Notes: generated by a model from the sequence alone, not told the origin. A DNA stretch of 7,091 nucleotides from Mucilaginibacter sp. (GCA_014376655.1 JACMRC010000232.1:1-7091), one strand, 5' to 3'. Shown: positions 1-5,656, counted from the first letter of the stretch. Translations and numbers: made by a program.

Positions 1-12
1 GGGGCTTTTTTT
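1..12 (+). terminator. 3' arm and U-tract of a terminator cut by the window edge
   Basis: The window opens with GGGGC followed by seven T and then GTGG. This closely resembles the end of the complete terminator at 2559-2588 (GGGGCGGC, seven T, GTGGG). I infer that the 5' arm lies outside the window and that this ends a plus-strand gene to the left. The missing arm cannot be checked here. Confidence 0.3.
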
Positions 13-30
13 GTGGATATGAAAGCACCG

Positions 31-67
31 TTAAACTTACGAAGTTTTTAAAACTTCGTAAGTTTAA
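31..67. repeat. Perfect 18-bp inverted repeat, one-base centre
   Basis: Bases 31-48 (TTAAACTTACGAAGTTTT) are the exact reverse complement of 50-67, with T49 at the centre. The stem is A/T-rich with a CTTACGAAG core. It lies just after the probable terminator tail at 1-12 and just before the gene at 96. As RNA it would form a long hairpin read equally from both strands. A bidirectional transcription barrier or a dispersed intergenic palindrome are the likeliest roles; neither is proven, and there is no long T-tract beyond either arm. Confidence 0.6.
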
Positions 68-95
68 AATGTAATGCAACCACTACCTTTACCAA

Positions 96-317
96 ATGAC
101 CGAACAAGAATTGATTGACTATTTTACTGACAAAAACCTGCCCGAAACCCTGCGTATTAATCGCGCCGTCACTCAGCACGAAGTTAGGGTCGCAGTCGAC
201 CGGAATATTGAAACAATGTTGGCCAATCCAAAACAAGGCGGTGCCAAACACCGGTTAACCCAGATCATGACCGCGTTAGAAACGCCTTACGCCGGGCTAA
301 CGGCAATCTTTACGTAG
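96..317 (+). CDS. Small hypothetical protein, 73 aa
   Basis: This is a 73-residue soluble protein with no signal peptide or membrane segment. I do not firmly recognise it. The opening MTEQELIDYF and the following LPETLRI resemble short Bacteroidota proteins annotated only as domains of unknown function (possibly DUF6965-like), but that is a weak impression. A central helix carrying DRNIETMLANP and a tail rich in Lys, Arg and His suggest a small helical, basic protein. ATG96 is the first start. A TACCTTTA element (84-91) resembling the Bacteroidota -7 box sits only four bases upstream, so if it is used the leader would be absent or minimal. The gene is convergent with the response regulator at 487-912 and stands alone on its strand. 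Confidence 0.6.
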   Translation: MTEQELIDYFTDKNLPETLRINRAVTQHEVRVAVDRNIETMLANPKQGGAKHRLTQIMTALETPYAGLTAIFT

Positions 318-335
318 ATCTAAAGTCGTTATACA

Positions 336-347
336 TTATCTTTACTC
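336..347 (+). promoter_or_regulatory. Relic promoter -7 region of the truncated DUF5655-like copy
   Basis: TTATCTTTACTC at 336-347 is identical to 2636-2647, upstream of the intact DUF5655 gene. It contains TATCTTTA, close to the Bacteroidota -7 consensus TAnnTTTG. The distance to the ATG is 12 bases here and 11 there. This shows that the duplicated segment carried its promoter as well as the coding start. Confidence 0.45.
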
Positions 348-359
348 TTAACTTAAATT

Positions 360-409
360 ATGGGTTGGGCTTGCCCAAAATGTGAGGGGAGCTACCTAAG
401 CAGCGGCAT
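360..409 (+). pseudogene. Truncated, frameshifted 5' fragment of a DUF5655-type gene
   Basis: Bases 360-409 align with the first 19 codons of the gene at 2659. ATG, the TGG codon and the 14-base run TGCCCAAAATGTGA are shared, followed by CTACC(T/C)AAGC and AGCGGCA. Relative to the intact gene it lacks one base after the CPKCE codons (a frameshift) and six bases (two codons, Pro-Glu) near codon 15. With the frame restored it reads M-W-CPKCE-ELPK-QRH, the zinc-ribbon start of the family. As it stands, translation from ATG360 gives a 25-residue peptide ending at TAG 435-437. Homology stops at about 409, so over 85 percent of the gene is missing. It is most likely a dead paralogue. Confidence 0.6.
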
Positions 410-410
410 C

Positions 411-439
411 GATATACTTACGCCAGTATGGCAATAGTT
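411..439. repeat. 29-bp imperfect copy of the sequence at 6476-6504
   Basis: Ungapped alignment of 411-439 with 6476-6504 gives 24 identities in 29, and three of the five differences are transitions. The shared pattern is GA-ATACTT-CGCCAG-ATGG-AA-AGTT. Similarity does not continue upstream of 411, which is just where the DUF5655-like fragment ends. The element therefore abuts the fragment. The partner copy lies at the end of a structured region, so this may be the end of a dispersed repeat. Confidence 0.4.
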
Positions 440-457
440 ATTACAAACAAGTAATAA
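438..457. terminator. Weak A/T-rich hairpin between convergent genes
   Basis: TTATTAC (438-444) and GTAATAA (451-457) form a 7-bp stem with loop AAACAA, followed by an A/T-rich run to 470. It lies about 30 bases past the stop of the minus-strand response regulator and downstream of the plus-strand gene at 96. It could end transcripts from either side, but the stem is weak and the T-tract is interrupted. Confidence 0.2.
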
Positions 458-486
458 TATTTATAATTTAGCCTAACTTAAGCCTG

Positions 487-912
487 TTAAAAAGCCAGGG
501 GCTGATGATTAACCATCCTTACTACCTTATCAACGATATCTTCTACTTCAAACGGTTTGCGGATATGATCATTAGCCTCACATTCTGCCGCAATCAATTC
601 AATGTCATTGGCTGTCGAAAGAATGATTACCGGGATAGCTGCCAGGGCTGCAACCTGTTTTATCTTTCGGCATAAGCGATGCCCGGGCTTGCTGTTGATA
701 AATTCATCCAGCAGGATCACATTCGGCGCGAAAGGAATAATCTCCGAAAGGTCTTCCGGCTCCGGGATGCTGAGTGTTTTAAAACCCTGTTCCTGTAAAA
801 TAAATTCTACAATATGGCGGATATCCTCGTCATTCTCAATAATCAACACTTTCTTATCCAAGATCTTATAATTTTTTATAAAGGTAAGTGTTTTAAAATC
901 AATCGCTGACAT
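487..912 (-). CDS. Single-domain response regulator (receiver only)
   Basis: This is a cytoplasmic phosphoacceptor receiver of the CheY/REC family with no output domain, so it probably acts by protein contacts downstream of a histidine kinase that is not in the window. Beta-1 is VLIIEND (residues 22-28). The phosphoacceptor is Asp69 in VILLDEF, the switch hydroxyl is Ser99 in PVIILST, and the conserved Lys119 is in RKPF. Two departures are visible: the second acidic-pocket position is Asn27 rather than Asp, and the usual Tyr/Phe switch residue before IxKP is His116. ATG912 gives about 17 residues ahead of the domain. TTG at 859-861 (residue 18) would give a more typical length but is an uncommon start in this phylum. 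The gene is divergent from the OmpA gene, with a promoter candidate at 960-992. Confidence 0.85.
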   Translation of the reverse strand: MSAIDFKTLTFIKNYKILDKKVLIIENDEDIRHIVEFILQEQGFKTLSIPEPEDLSEIIPFAPNVILLDEFINSKPGHRLCRKIKQVAALAAIPVIILSTANDIELIAAECEANDHIRKPFEVEDIVDKVVRMVNHQPLAF

Positions 913-959
913 CGCAATGTCAAGTCTTCATCAAAGTATGTCGGAAAGGCCGGGTGGGT

Positions 960-992
960 AAAAACTACTTATATCTATCCGGATACATCAAA
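960..992 (-). promoter_or_regulatory. Candidate promoter of the response regulator with a palindrome in the spacer
   Basis: Read on the minus strand, TTTG (complement of 989-992), 21 bases, then TAGTTTTT (complement of 960-967) matches the Bacteroidota pattern TTTG...TAnnTTTG at seven of eight positions in the -7 box. The start point would be near 953, giving a leader of about 40 bases. A perfect 10-base palindrome, TATCCGGATA (976-985), lies wholly inside the spacer and could be an operator. The latter role is inference. Confidence 0.4.
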
Positions 993-1040
993 ATTCCCGC
1001 GCACTAAACACTATTGTCGTTTAAACAACACAGAAAAAAA

Positions 1041-1071
1041 TTTGCAGGATAATTAAATTGTATTATGTTTT
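1041..1071 (+). promoter_or_regulatory. Candidate promoter of the OmpA-family gene
   Basis: TTTG (1041-1044), 19 bases, then TATGTTTT (1064-1071) fits the Bacteroidota sigma-factor consensus TTTG-N19-TAnnTTTG with one mismatch in the -7 box. Transcription would begin near 1078, leaving a leader of about 108 bases before ATG1186. This is the best-spaced promoter candidate in the window. Confidence 0.5.
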
Positions 1072-1145
1072 ACACCGTTTTTTTGCCAGTTTTTAATTAG
1101 AAAGCACAAAAAAGTCGTTTAGGCAGGGTTATTGGAAACAGGACA

Positions 1146-1168
1146 AAGTCGGGCATAAGCCCTGACTT
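1146..1168 (+). promoter_or_regulatory. Leader hairpin just upstream of the OmpA-family start
   Basis: AAGTCGGGC (1146-1154), loop ATAA, then GCCC, a bulged T1163, and GACTT form a 9-bp G/C-rich stem. It ends 17 bases before the ATG and lies within the predicted leader. There is no T-tract after it, so it is not a rho-independent terminator. A role in mRNA stability or translation of an abundant outer-membrane protein is plausible but inferred. Confidence 0.35.
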
Positions 1169-1185
1169 GACAAATTATCTATAGT

Positions 1186-2535
1186 ATGAACATTAATTTT
1201 ACAAAATCGCTGCTTGCCCTAACATTAGTGGGCCTAACAGTAACAGCGTCTGCCCAAAACATGGGTTCTGATTCAACCACTCGTTTTCAAAAAAGACAAT
1301 TCCGCACCTGGTCAATTGGCCTTAATGGTGGCATCCTTACCGCCGCTACCCCGTTTAACAACGAAAACAACGGCGACTTTAGAAGCCCGCAAATTAGCTG
1401 GGGTTACGGCGCTTACGTTAAAAAACAAATTTTACCGGGCTTTGGTATCCAGGCCGATTTTATGGCAGGTACCCTTAAAGGCGTTCGTGCAAACACTTTG
1501 CCTGCAGGTACATCTGCGCAGGATGCGAGCAGCTACAACACCCGTATCCAATGGGCCGGGTCTGTAAGCGCTAACTTTACGGTTGCTAACGTTAGCCTTA
1601 ACCAAAAGCGTAATATACTTGCGCCGTATTTAACAGCGGGTGCAGGCTATATGTCATCAAGCACGCATGTTAATAACACGCCTGCCGGTAACAATAGCGA
1701 TTATCATGACAACTGGTTTGTACCAATTGGTGGTGGTTTTAAATTGGGTTTATCCCGCGTAGTTAATATCGATTTGGGTTATACCGTCGCTTTTGTTAAA
1801 GCACGCGATTTTGATGGCGTTGTAGGTACGTTGAACGACCGTTTCGCTTACGCTCATGCCGGTATCGAAATTGCTTTGGGTAAAAAGAACACCTCGCAAT
1901 TACAAAACTTTAGCGCTATAGCTGCTATCCGCGAGGAAAGCGCTGCCGAAAGTAATGAATTGCGTAACCGTTTAGCTATTGCCGAACAAAACCGTTTGCG
2001 CGACCAGGCCGCATTTGATGCCGCAACTGCCCAATATGCTAAAGATATGGGTGATGATGATATGGATGGTGTTGCCAATAAATTTGACAAATGCCCGGGC
2101 ACTCCGGCCAATACAGTTGTTGATGGTGCAGGTTGCCCTTTAAAAACTCCTAAACAAGTTATCCGCGAGAAAGTTATCGTTACCGAAGCTGACCGTAAGG
2201 TAGTGGGCGAAGCTATCAGGAACCTTGAATTTGATTTGGGTAAAGCCACTATCAAAGCCAGGTCATACGCAACACTTGACCGCGTTGCCGACCTGTTGGT
2301 TCAAAAGAACTTCAGCCTTAAATTGGCGGGCCATACTGATAATACCGGTTCAATGGCGCTTAATTTAGCTTTATCAAAAGACAGAGCAGAAGCCGTAAAA
2401 GCTTACCTGGTATCAAAAGGTGCCAACGCTTCAACTATCGAAGCTACAGGTTACGGCCCTAACCAGCCAATTGCGACTAATAAAACCGCAGCCGGCCGCC
2501 AACAAAACCGCAGGGTAGAATTCTCTTTATTTTAA
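1186..2535 (+). CDS. OmpA-family outer-membrane protein, barrel + TSP3 + OmpA C-terminal domain
   Basis: This is an outer-membrane protein expected to anchor the membrane to peptidoglycan. Residues 1-23 are a signal peptide ending TASA before Gln24. Residues about 40-231 form a beta-rich barrel with repeated Gly/aromatic strands (for example WSIGLNGGI, APYLTAGAGY, NIDLGYTVAF), closing at HAGIEIALG. Residues about 238-288 are a charged Ala/Glu-rich helical linker, probably coiled-coil. Residues 290-318 carry one type-3 thrombospondin calcium motif (DDDMDGVANKFDKCPGTP) with its Cys pair, C303 and C317. The OmpA/MotB domain spans about 333-449, with AGHTDNTG at 381-388. Asp385 and Arg400 (LSKDRA) are the positions that bind diaminopimelate in characterised OmpA proteins, and NRRVEF closes the domain. 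The gene is monocistronic, with promoter candidate 1041-1071 and terminator 2559-2588. Confidence 0.93.
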   Translation: MNINFTKSLLALTLVGLTVTASAQNMGSDSTTRFQKRQFRTWSIGLNGGILTAATPFNNENNGDFRSPQISWGYGAYVKKQILPGFGIQADFMAGTLKGVRANTLPAGTSAQDASSYNTRIQWAGSVSANFTVANVSLNQKRNILAPYLTAGAGYMSSSTHVNNTPAGNNSDYHDNWFVPIGGGFKLGLSRVVNIDLGYTVAFVKARDFDGVVGTLNDRFAYAHAGIEIALGKKNTSQLQNFSAIAAIREESAAESNELRNRLAIAEQNRLRDQAAFDAATAQYAKDMGDDDMDGVANKFDKCPGTPANTVVDGAGCPLKTPKQVIREKVIVTEADRKVVGEAIRNLEFDLGKATIKARSYATLDRVADLLVQKNFSLKLAGHTDNTGSMALNLALSKDRAEAVKAYLVSKGANASTIEATGYGPNQPIATNKTAAGRQQNRRVEFSLF

Positions 2536-2558
2536 TAATAAGGGTAGTAAATAAGTGG

Positions 2559-2588
2559 AAGGCCGTCTCGAAAGGGGCGGCTTTTTTT
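2559..2588 (+). terminator. Rho-independent terminator of the OmpA-family gene
   Basis: GCCGTCTC (2562-2569), a GAAA loop (2570-2573), and GGGGCGGC (2574-2581) form an 8-bp stem with two G-T wobbles. Another G-T and two A-T pairs extend it from 2559-2561 into the T-run. Seven T follow (2582-2588). It lies 23 bases after the stop codon and also isolates the DUF5655 gene downstream. Confidence 0.85.
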
Positions 2589-2597
2589 GTGGGTGAA

Positions 2598-2620
2598 ACC
2601 TGTGACGTAGTAAAACAGGT
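2598..2620. promoter_or_regulatory. Inverted repeat ACCTGT-N11-ACAGGT upstream of the DUF5655 gene
   Basis: ACCTGT (2598-2603) and ACAGGT (2615-2620) are exact reverse complements 11 bases apart. They lie 17 bases upstream of the -7-like box at 2637, where a regulator could contact the -33 region. No such dyad is visible upstream of the truncated copy at 360. The operator role is inferred from position only. Confidence 0.25.
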
Positions 2621-2636
2621 AAGTCGCGGTTTTCGT

Positions 2637-2644
2637 TATCTTTA
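2637..2644 (+). promoter_or_regulatory. Candidate -7 box of the DUF5655 gene
   Basis: TATCTTTA matches TAnnTTTG except at the last base and lies 14 bases before ATG2659, giving a leader of only about 8 bases. A clear -33 TTG at normal spacing is not visible. The same box is retained upstream of the decayed paralogue (337-344), which supports its importance. Confidence 0.4.
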
Positions 2645-2658
2645 CTCAACAAAAAACC

Positions 2659-3060
2659 ATGAGCTGGACCTGCCCAAAATGTGAACGCGAACTACCCAAG
2701 CCAGAGCAGCGGCACTATTGCGCGCGCGTTAGCCTTGATAGCTTGTTCGACGGGCGGCCGGCAGAACTGATACTGGTGTTTGATAAACTGTTGGCCGAGG
2801 TGACAGATTGGGACGAAGTGCTGGTTGGTGTAACGCCAAATTGTATTGTCTTTACCCGTCGGTGGACTTTCCTGGTAATCCGGCCCATGAAAAAGGAGCT
2901 GGATATTAAGTTTTATTCAAAAGTGGCGCACCCGGAGAAACCGGTAGTTAAAAGTGTGGCCGTGGGTAATAAGTTCGAGAACCATATCCGCATTGCGTTG
3001 CTGGATGATTTGCGGCCGGCTTTGTTTGTTTACCTGCGCGAATCGTACGATTTGCTATAG
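2659..3060 (+). CDS. DUF5655-type protein with N-terminal zinc-ribbon motif
   Basis: This is a 133-residue cytoplasmic protein. The opening MSWTCPKCERELPKPEQRHYC is a small zinc-binding start with candidate ligands Cys5, Cys8, His19 and Cys21. From residue 22 on it follows the plan of the DUF5655 family: a helix around LFDKLLAEVTDW, then strands with IVFTRRWTFLVIRPMKKELDIKF, and a closing FENHIRIALLDDLRPALFVYLRESYDLL in which the His, the DDL and the LREAY-like ending are typical. The family has no established biochemical role that I can name. Length is normal. ATG2659 is supported by the zinc motif immediately after it and by the -7 box upstream. A broken copy of its 5' end lies at 360-409. 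It converges on the 3055 gene, and the two stops overlap. Confidence 0.75.
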   Translation: MSWTCPKCERELPKPEQRHYCARVSLDSLFDGRPAELILVFDKLLAEVTDWDEVLVGVTPNCIVFTRRWTFLVIRPMKKELDIKFYSKVAHPEKPVVKSVAVGNKFENHIRIALLDDLRPALFVYLRESYDLL

Positions 3061-3435
3061 ACGGCTAAGCTCGACTGCTTTTTTGGTTGCCTTACCAATC
3101 CTTTTATCGCGGTGAGCAATGAGTTCGCAAATGCTGATGGCGGCAGTTTCAAAATCATCATGGTGGGGGCGCAACAATAGCCAGGCGGTGTCGAAAACCT
3201 CGCCCTCATTAAATACAAAATCGGTAATGGCCGGTATGTCCGCCTTTAGACTGGCGTGATCTTTCCGCGTTGTCGAGATCCAGATGCCATTGTGGTGGCT
3301 GTTTTTTGGTTGTTCACGCAGGATCAATACGATCTTGCCCTCCCAGTAAATATAGTACATGCCAAAATTCTGTTTGATCACCACGGTACGCGGTAAATAA
3401 TCTAACAGAAAGTTGTAGGGCATGGTTTTTTTCAT
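3055..3435 (-). CDS. Conserved Bacteroidota protein of unknown function, 126 aa
   Basis: I cannot assign a function. The protein has no signal peptide. Its first half (VVIKQNFGMYYIYWEGKIVLILRE) faintly resembles the FGGYGIYxDGKxF pattern of TfoX N-terminal domains. The second half has GIWISTTRKDHASL and a charged helical end around DDFETAAISICELI. The tail is rich in Lys and Arg. The frame stays open to TTG 3439-3441, but ATG at 3433-3435 is a more natural start (MKKTMPYNF), and ATG at 3421-3423 is also possible. It begins 21 bases after the GH59 stop on the same strand, so it may be cotranscribed with that gene, although a functional link is not evident. Its TAG overlaps the DUF5655 TAG on the other strand. 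Confidence 0.7.
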   Translation of the reverse strand: MKKTMPYNFLLDYLPRTVVIKQNFGMYYIYWEGKIVLILREQPKNSHHNGIWISTTRKDHASLKADIPAITDFVFNEGEVFDTAWLLLRPHHDDFETAAISICELIAHRDKRIGKATKKAVELSRL

Positions 3436-3456
3436 CCGCAATTTATATCATGGTAT

Positions 3457-5379
3457 TTAGTATACGTGAATATTATCAAACAAATTCCTATCATAAGTAC
3501 TTGCAATAAAAGCCATCCCTTTTAAACCCGATTTGCTGGTAACGGTGGCTAATTTATGGCCATCCACCACTCCGGAAACCTGGTCGTCTTTCATTTCCAG
3601 TTGCAGATGGTGCCAGGCCGCGGGGTTAAAATTCTCGATCTGGCCCGATGCCAATGTTGTGTATTGCCAGTTTAGTTTCCACCTGCCATCACGGGTCAAG
3701 ATCCAACGATAGCCCAGCTTATTTCTGTCGGCATAGCGCCCGCCTATCTCTGCATCACCGCCTGCCAGTAAAACATCACCCTCAATAGTGTAATTTTGCC
3801 AGGTGGCATCACCAAATAAGGTATGTGGTTTCAATAACCAGTTGTTATACCATAAAATCCCTTCATCGGGTACAACCTGTGCAAGGCACATGCCACCATT
3901 TGGATATTGATAGGTTTCGAACGTGCCTTTCTGATCAGAGAAATAGCGTGGGGTTTGGCCGGGGGCGTAGCTGCTAAAATCCTCTGTGTATGGAAATGGG
4001 AATGGCTTACTTTGCGGCGGCGTGCCAAACCAGCCTTTTGTTTGCCCGGTAGTACTTGTTAAAGTATAAATAGCATCGGGTTCTAATTCTATTTCTATAG
4101 CGTTTTGATGTAACCGCAAGGGTTTTTGTCTTACGAATTGCTCTTTTTCAGTCGACTTCCATAAATACACAGGCCCGTTTTTCAGGCCCTTCCCAATTGC
4201 AATCTTTACCTTTCGTTTTTCGCCGGTGACCATGATGACAGACCAATCGCCTGTTTTAGGATCACGCAGCGCTACATGGCTGCCACGCCAGGTAGCTGCA
4301 TCAAATTGCCCGCAGGCATCGTCCATATATACCCAGCCAGGTTGGGCAAATTGGGTGGTATGGGCCAATGCCCAAACTGATGGCCACACGGTATAATGAC
4401 CGCTCCAGGGTGCGTCGGCCTGTATTGCCCCGGTATTGGGCCAAATAATTTGATCATATATACCATCAACCGGGCACCAGATCTCGTATTTGGTGACACG
4501 GTCGCGCGTATATATTTTGTTCATCAACCGGGCAAGGTAAAGCGCTCCTTTTCCTCCCCATTCCTGTCCGGACTGGCTCCACTCTTCGCTGGCCCAAAGG
4601 GGTTTCCCTGATAACTTAGCTTTCTCGGTAGCAGGGTGGCTGCCTTTCTGATCAATATCCCATGGCTCGCGCCCGTCCAGGTAGTGATAACCAACCGCGT
4701 TTATCAGCTTGTCAAACTCCGGGTTCTTTTCCAGCTTATCAAATATCTGCCAAAACTCACTATCGTCATCAGGAGCCTGGAGTTTCACTTTCGAAAAACC
4801 GTGGGCATTTAATGTGGGGCGCAAATATTTAGCTATCCAGTTTAAATCGGTGCCGTTTTCGTTTTGGGCGGCAGATACCCAGTCCATCTCCAGCCCGTAA
4901 TGCTTCCGGGCAACATCCAGGAAAGAAACCAGCCAATCGGCCGACTCCTGCGAAAACCGGTTGCCAACCCAACGCGGATAGGCCCACGGAAGGCAGTCCA
5001 GTATAACCTGCGGGTTGCGTTTGCGTGCTTCGGCCATTAACCAAAATTCATAACCCCTGGGTTTAGGGTCAAGTAGTTCTGCACGTGTTATAGCCTGCGA
5101 AGGTTCACTGCCGCAGGTAGAGTTTTCGCCACTACCAATTTCAACTTTAAGATGCTGAAACCCGGCGCCAAATTTTGGCTTGAACAAGAAATCGAGCACC
5201 TCGGCACGTTGCTTTTCGGGGTAATCGGCCAGGTTACGGGTAGACGCGCCGGCACTTACTGCCCCTACGCCTTCAAATACTCTTCCCTTATCATTTGCAT
5301 TTAAAGAAATTTTTGTTTGCGCATGTGTGTTCAACAGTATTGCAAACATTGCCGCAAAGCAACAGGTAAGTTTTTTCAT
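3457..5379 (-). CDS. Secreted GH59 glycosidase, galactocerebrosidase homologue
   Basis: This is a predicted exo-acting beta-galactosidase of family GH59, whose known members include animal galactocerebrosidase (GALC), which cleaves galactose from galactosylceramide. Residues 1-20 are a signal peptide (NTHA before Gln21). The N-terminal stretch FEGVGAVSAGASTRNL, then YPEKQRAEVLDFLFKPKFGA and HLKVEIG, aligns with the GALC TIM barrel as I know it. The predicted acid/base is Glu174 in QNENG (Asn173-Glu174 pair) and the nucleophile is Glu265 in LWASEEWS. WSGHYTVWPSVWALAHTTQFAQPGW (325-349) continues the homology into the beta-sandwich. Residues about 464-640 (TEDFSSY, then DQKGTFE) match the lectin-like domain. 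Length (640) is close to mammalian GALC. About 12 residues near 233-244 (LDGREPWDIDQ) appear inserted before the nucleophile loop. Substrate in this organism is unknown; plant, fungal or glycolipid galactosides are possible. Confidence 0.9.
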   Translation of the reverse strand: MKKLTCCFAAMFAILLNTHAQTKISLNANDKGRVFEGVGAVSAGASTRNLADYPEKQRAEVLDFLFKPKFGAGFQHLKVEIGSGENSTCGSEPSQAITRAELLDPKPRGYEFWLMAEARKRNPQVILDCLPWAYPRWVGNRFSQESADWLVSFLDVARKHYGLEMDWVSAAQNENGTDLNWIAKYLRPTLNAHGFSKVKLQAPDDDSEFWQIFDKLEKNPEFDKLINAVGYHYLDGREPWDIDQKGSHPATEKAKLSGKPLWASEEWSQSGQEWGGKGALYLARLMNKIYTRDRVTKYEIWCPVDGIYDQIIWPNTGAIQADAPWSGHYTVWPSVWALAHTTQFAQPGWVYMDDACGQFDAATWRGSHVALRDPKTGDWSVIMVTGEKRKVKIAIGKGLKNGPVYLWKSTEKEQFVRQKPLRLHQNAIEIELEPDAIYTLTSTTGQTKGWFGTPPQSKPFPFPYTEDFSSYAPGQTPRYFSDQKGTFETYQYPNGGMCLAQVVPDEGILWYNNWLLKPHTLFGDATWQNYTIEGDVLLAGGDAEIGGRYADRNKLGYRWILTRDGRWKLNWQYTTLASGQIENFNPAAWHHLQLEMKDDQVSGVVDGHKLATVTSKSGLKGMAFIASTYDRNLFDNIHVY

Positions 5380-5491
5380 CGAAATGCAATTTGGTTATAA
5401 TGGTTTATTGTATCTATATAATATAAAAAGTTTCCTGAAGCTAATTAACAAGGTAAACGTTTTATATTCAATAAGGCTAAATTGAAATCAA

Positions 5492-5656
5492 ATGTGGCAA
5501 GAGAATAACTATAAACCAATGGACATTTTTGTAAAAAAGATGGATTATGTTACCAATAATAAGAAACTTCGGACAGCGGAGATTTTAGCTATCGCTCATA
5601 ATGTCAATATTTTATTTACAAAGTTTACATTAATATTTACAATACAGATTCGTTAG
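5492..5656 (+). CDS. Possible small ORF, 54 aa
   Basis: An open frame from ATG5492 to TAG 5654-5656 follows an in-frame TGA at 5483-5485. It begins MWQENNYKPMDIFVKKMDY and continues through KKLRTAEILAIAHNVN, which reads like ordinary soluble helical protein, and ends in a less convincing hydrophobic, Ile/Phe-rich tail. A second ATG at 5519-5521 is in frame. I do not recognise it. It may be a real small protein, the remnant of a larger gene, or a chance ORF in A/T-rich sequence. It has the same orientation as the 5702 gene, whose -7 box starts 18 bases after this stop, arguing for separate transcription. Confidence 0.25.
   Translation: MWQENNYKPMDIFVKKMDYVTNNKKLRTAEILAIAHNVNILFTKFTLIFTIQIR

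Noticed and set aside
48..251. 67-aa minus-strand ORF opposite the 96-317 gene
   Set aside because: It runs through the palindrome at 31-67. The plus-strand frame has the better soluble-protein composition and its own upstream -7-like box.
360..437. 25-aa ORF with a CPKC motif as a functional small zinc protein
   Set aside because: Alignment with the intact gene at 2659 shows that the frame is shifted by a one-base deletion after the CPKCE codons, so the rest of the peptide is out of frame and looks like decay.
602..871. 89-aa plus-strand ORF opposite the response regulator
   Set aside because: It lies wholly antisense to a recognisable receiver domain and has a Ser/Arg-rich composition with no family resemblance.
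1854..2255. 133-aa minus-strand ORF opposite the OmpA gene
   Set aside because: It is a shadow of the OmpA coding sequence, which has clear domain homology. The antisense translation is Ser/Ala/Leu-rich without motifs.
3457..5379. First reading of the glycosidase as GH30 (glucosylceramidase/xylanase)
   Set aside because: The opening FEGVGAVSAG, the FLFKPKFGA stretch, the Asn-Glu and LWASEE motifs and the C-terminal lectin-like domain match the galactocerebrosidase family GH59 much better, although both belong to clan GH-A.
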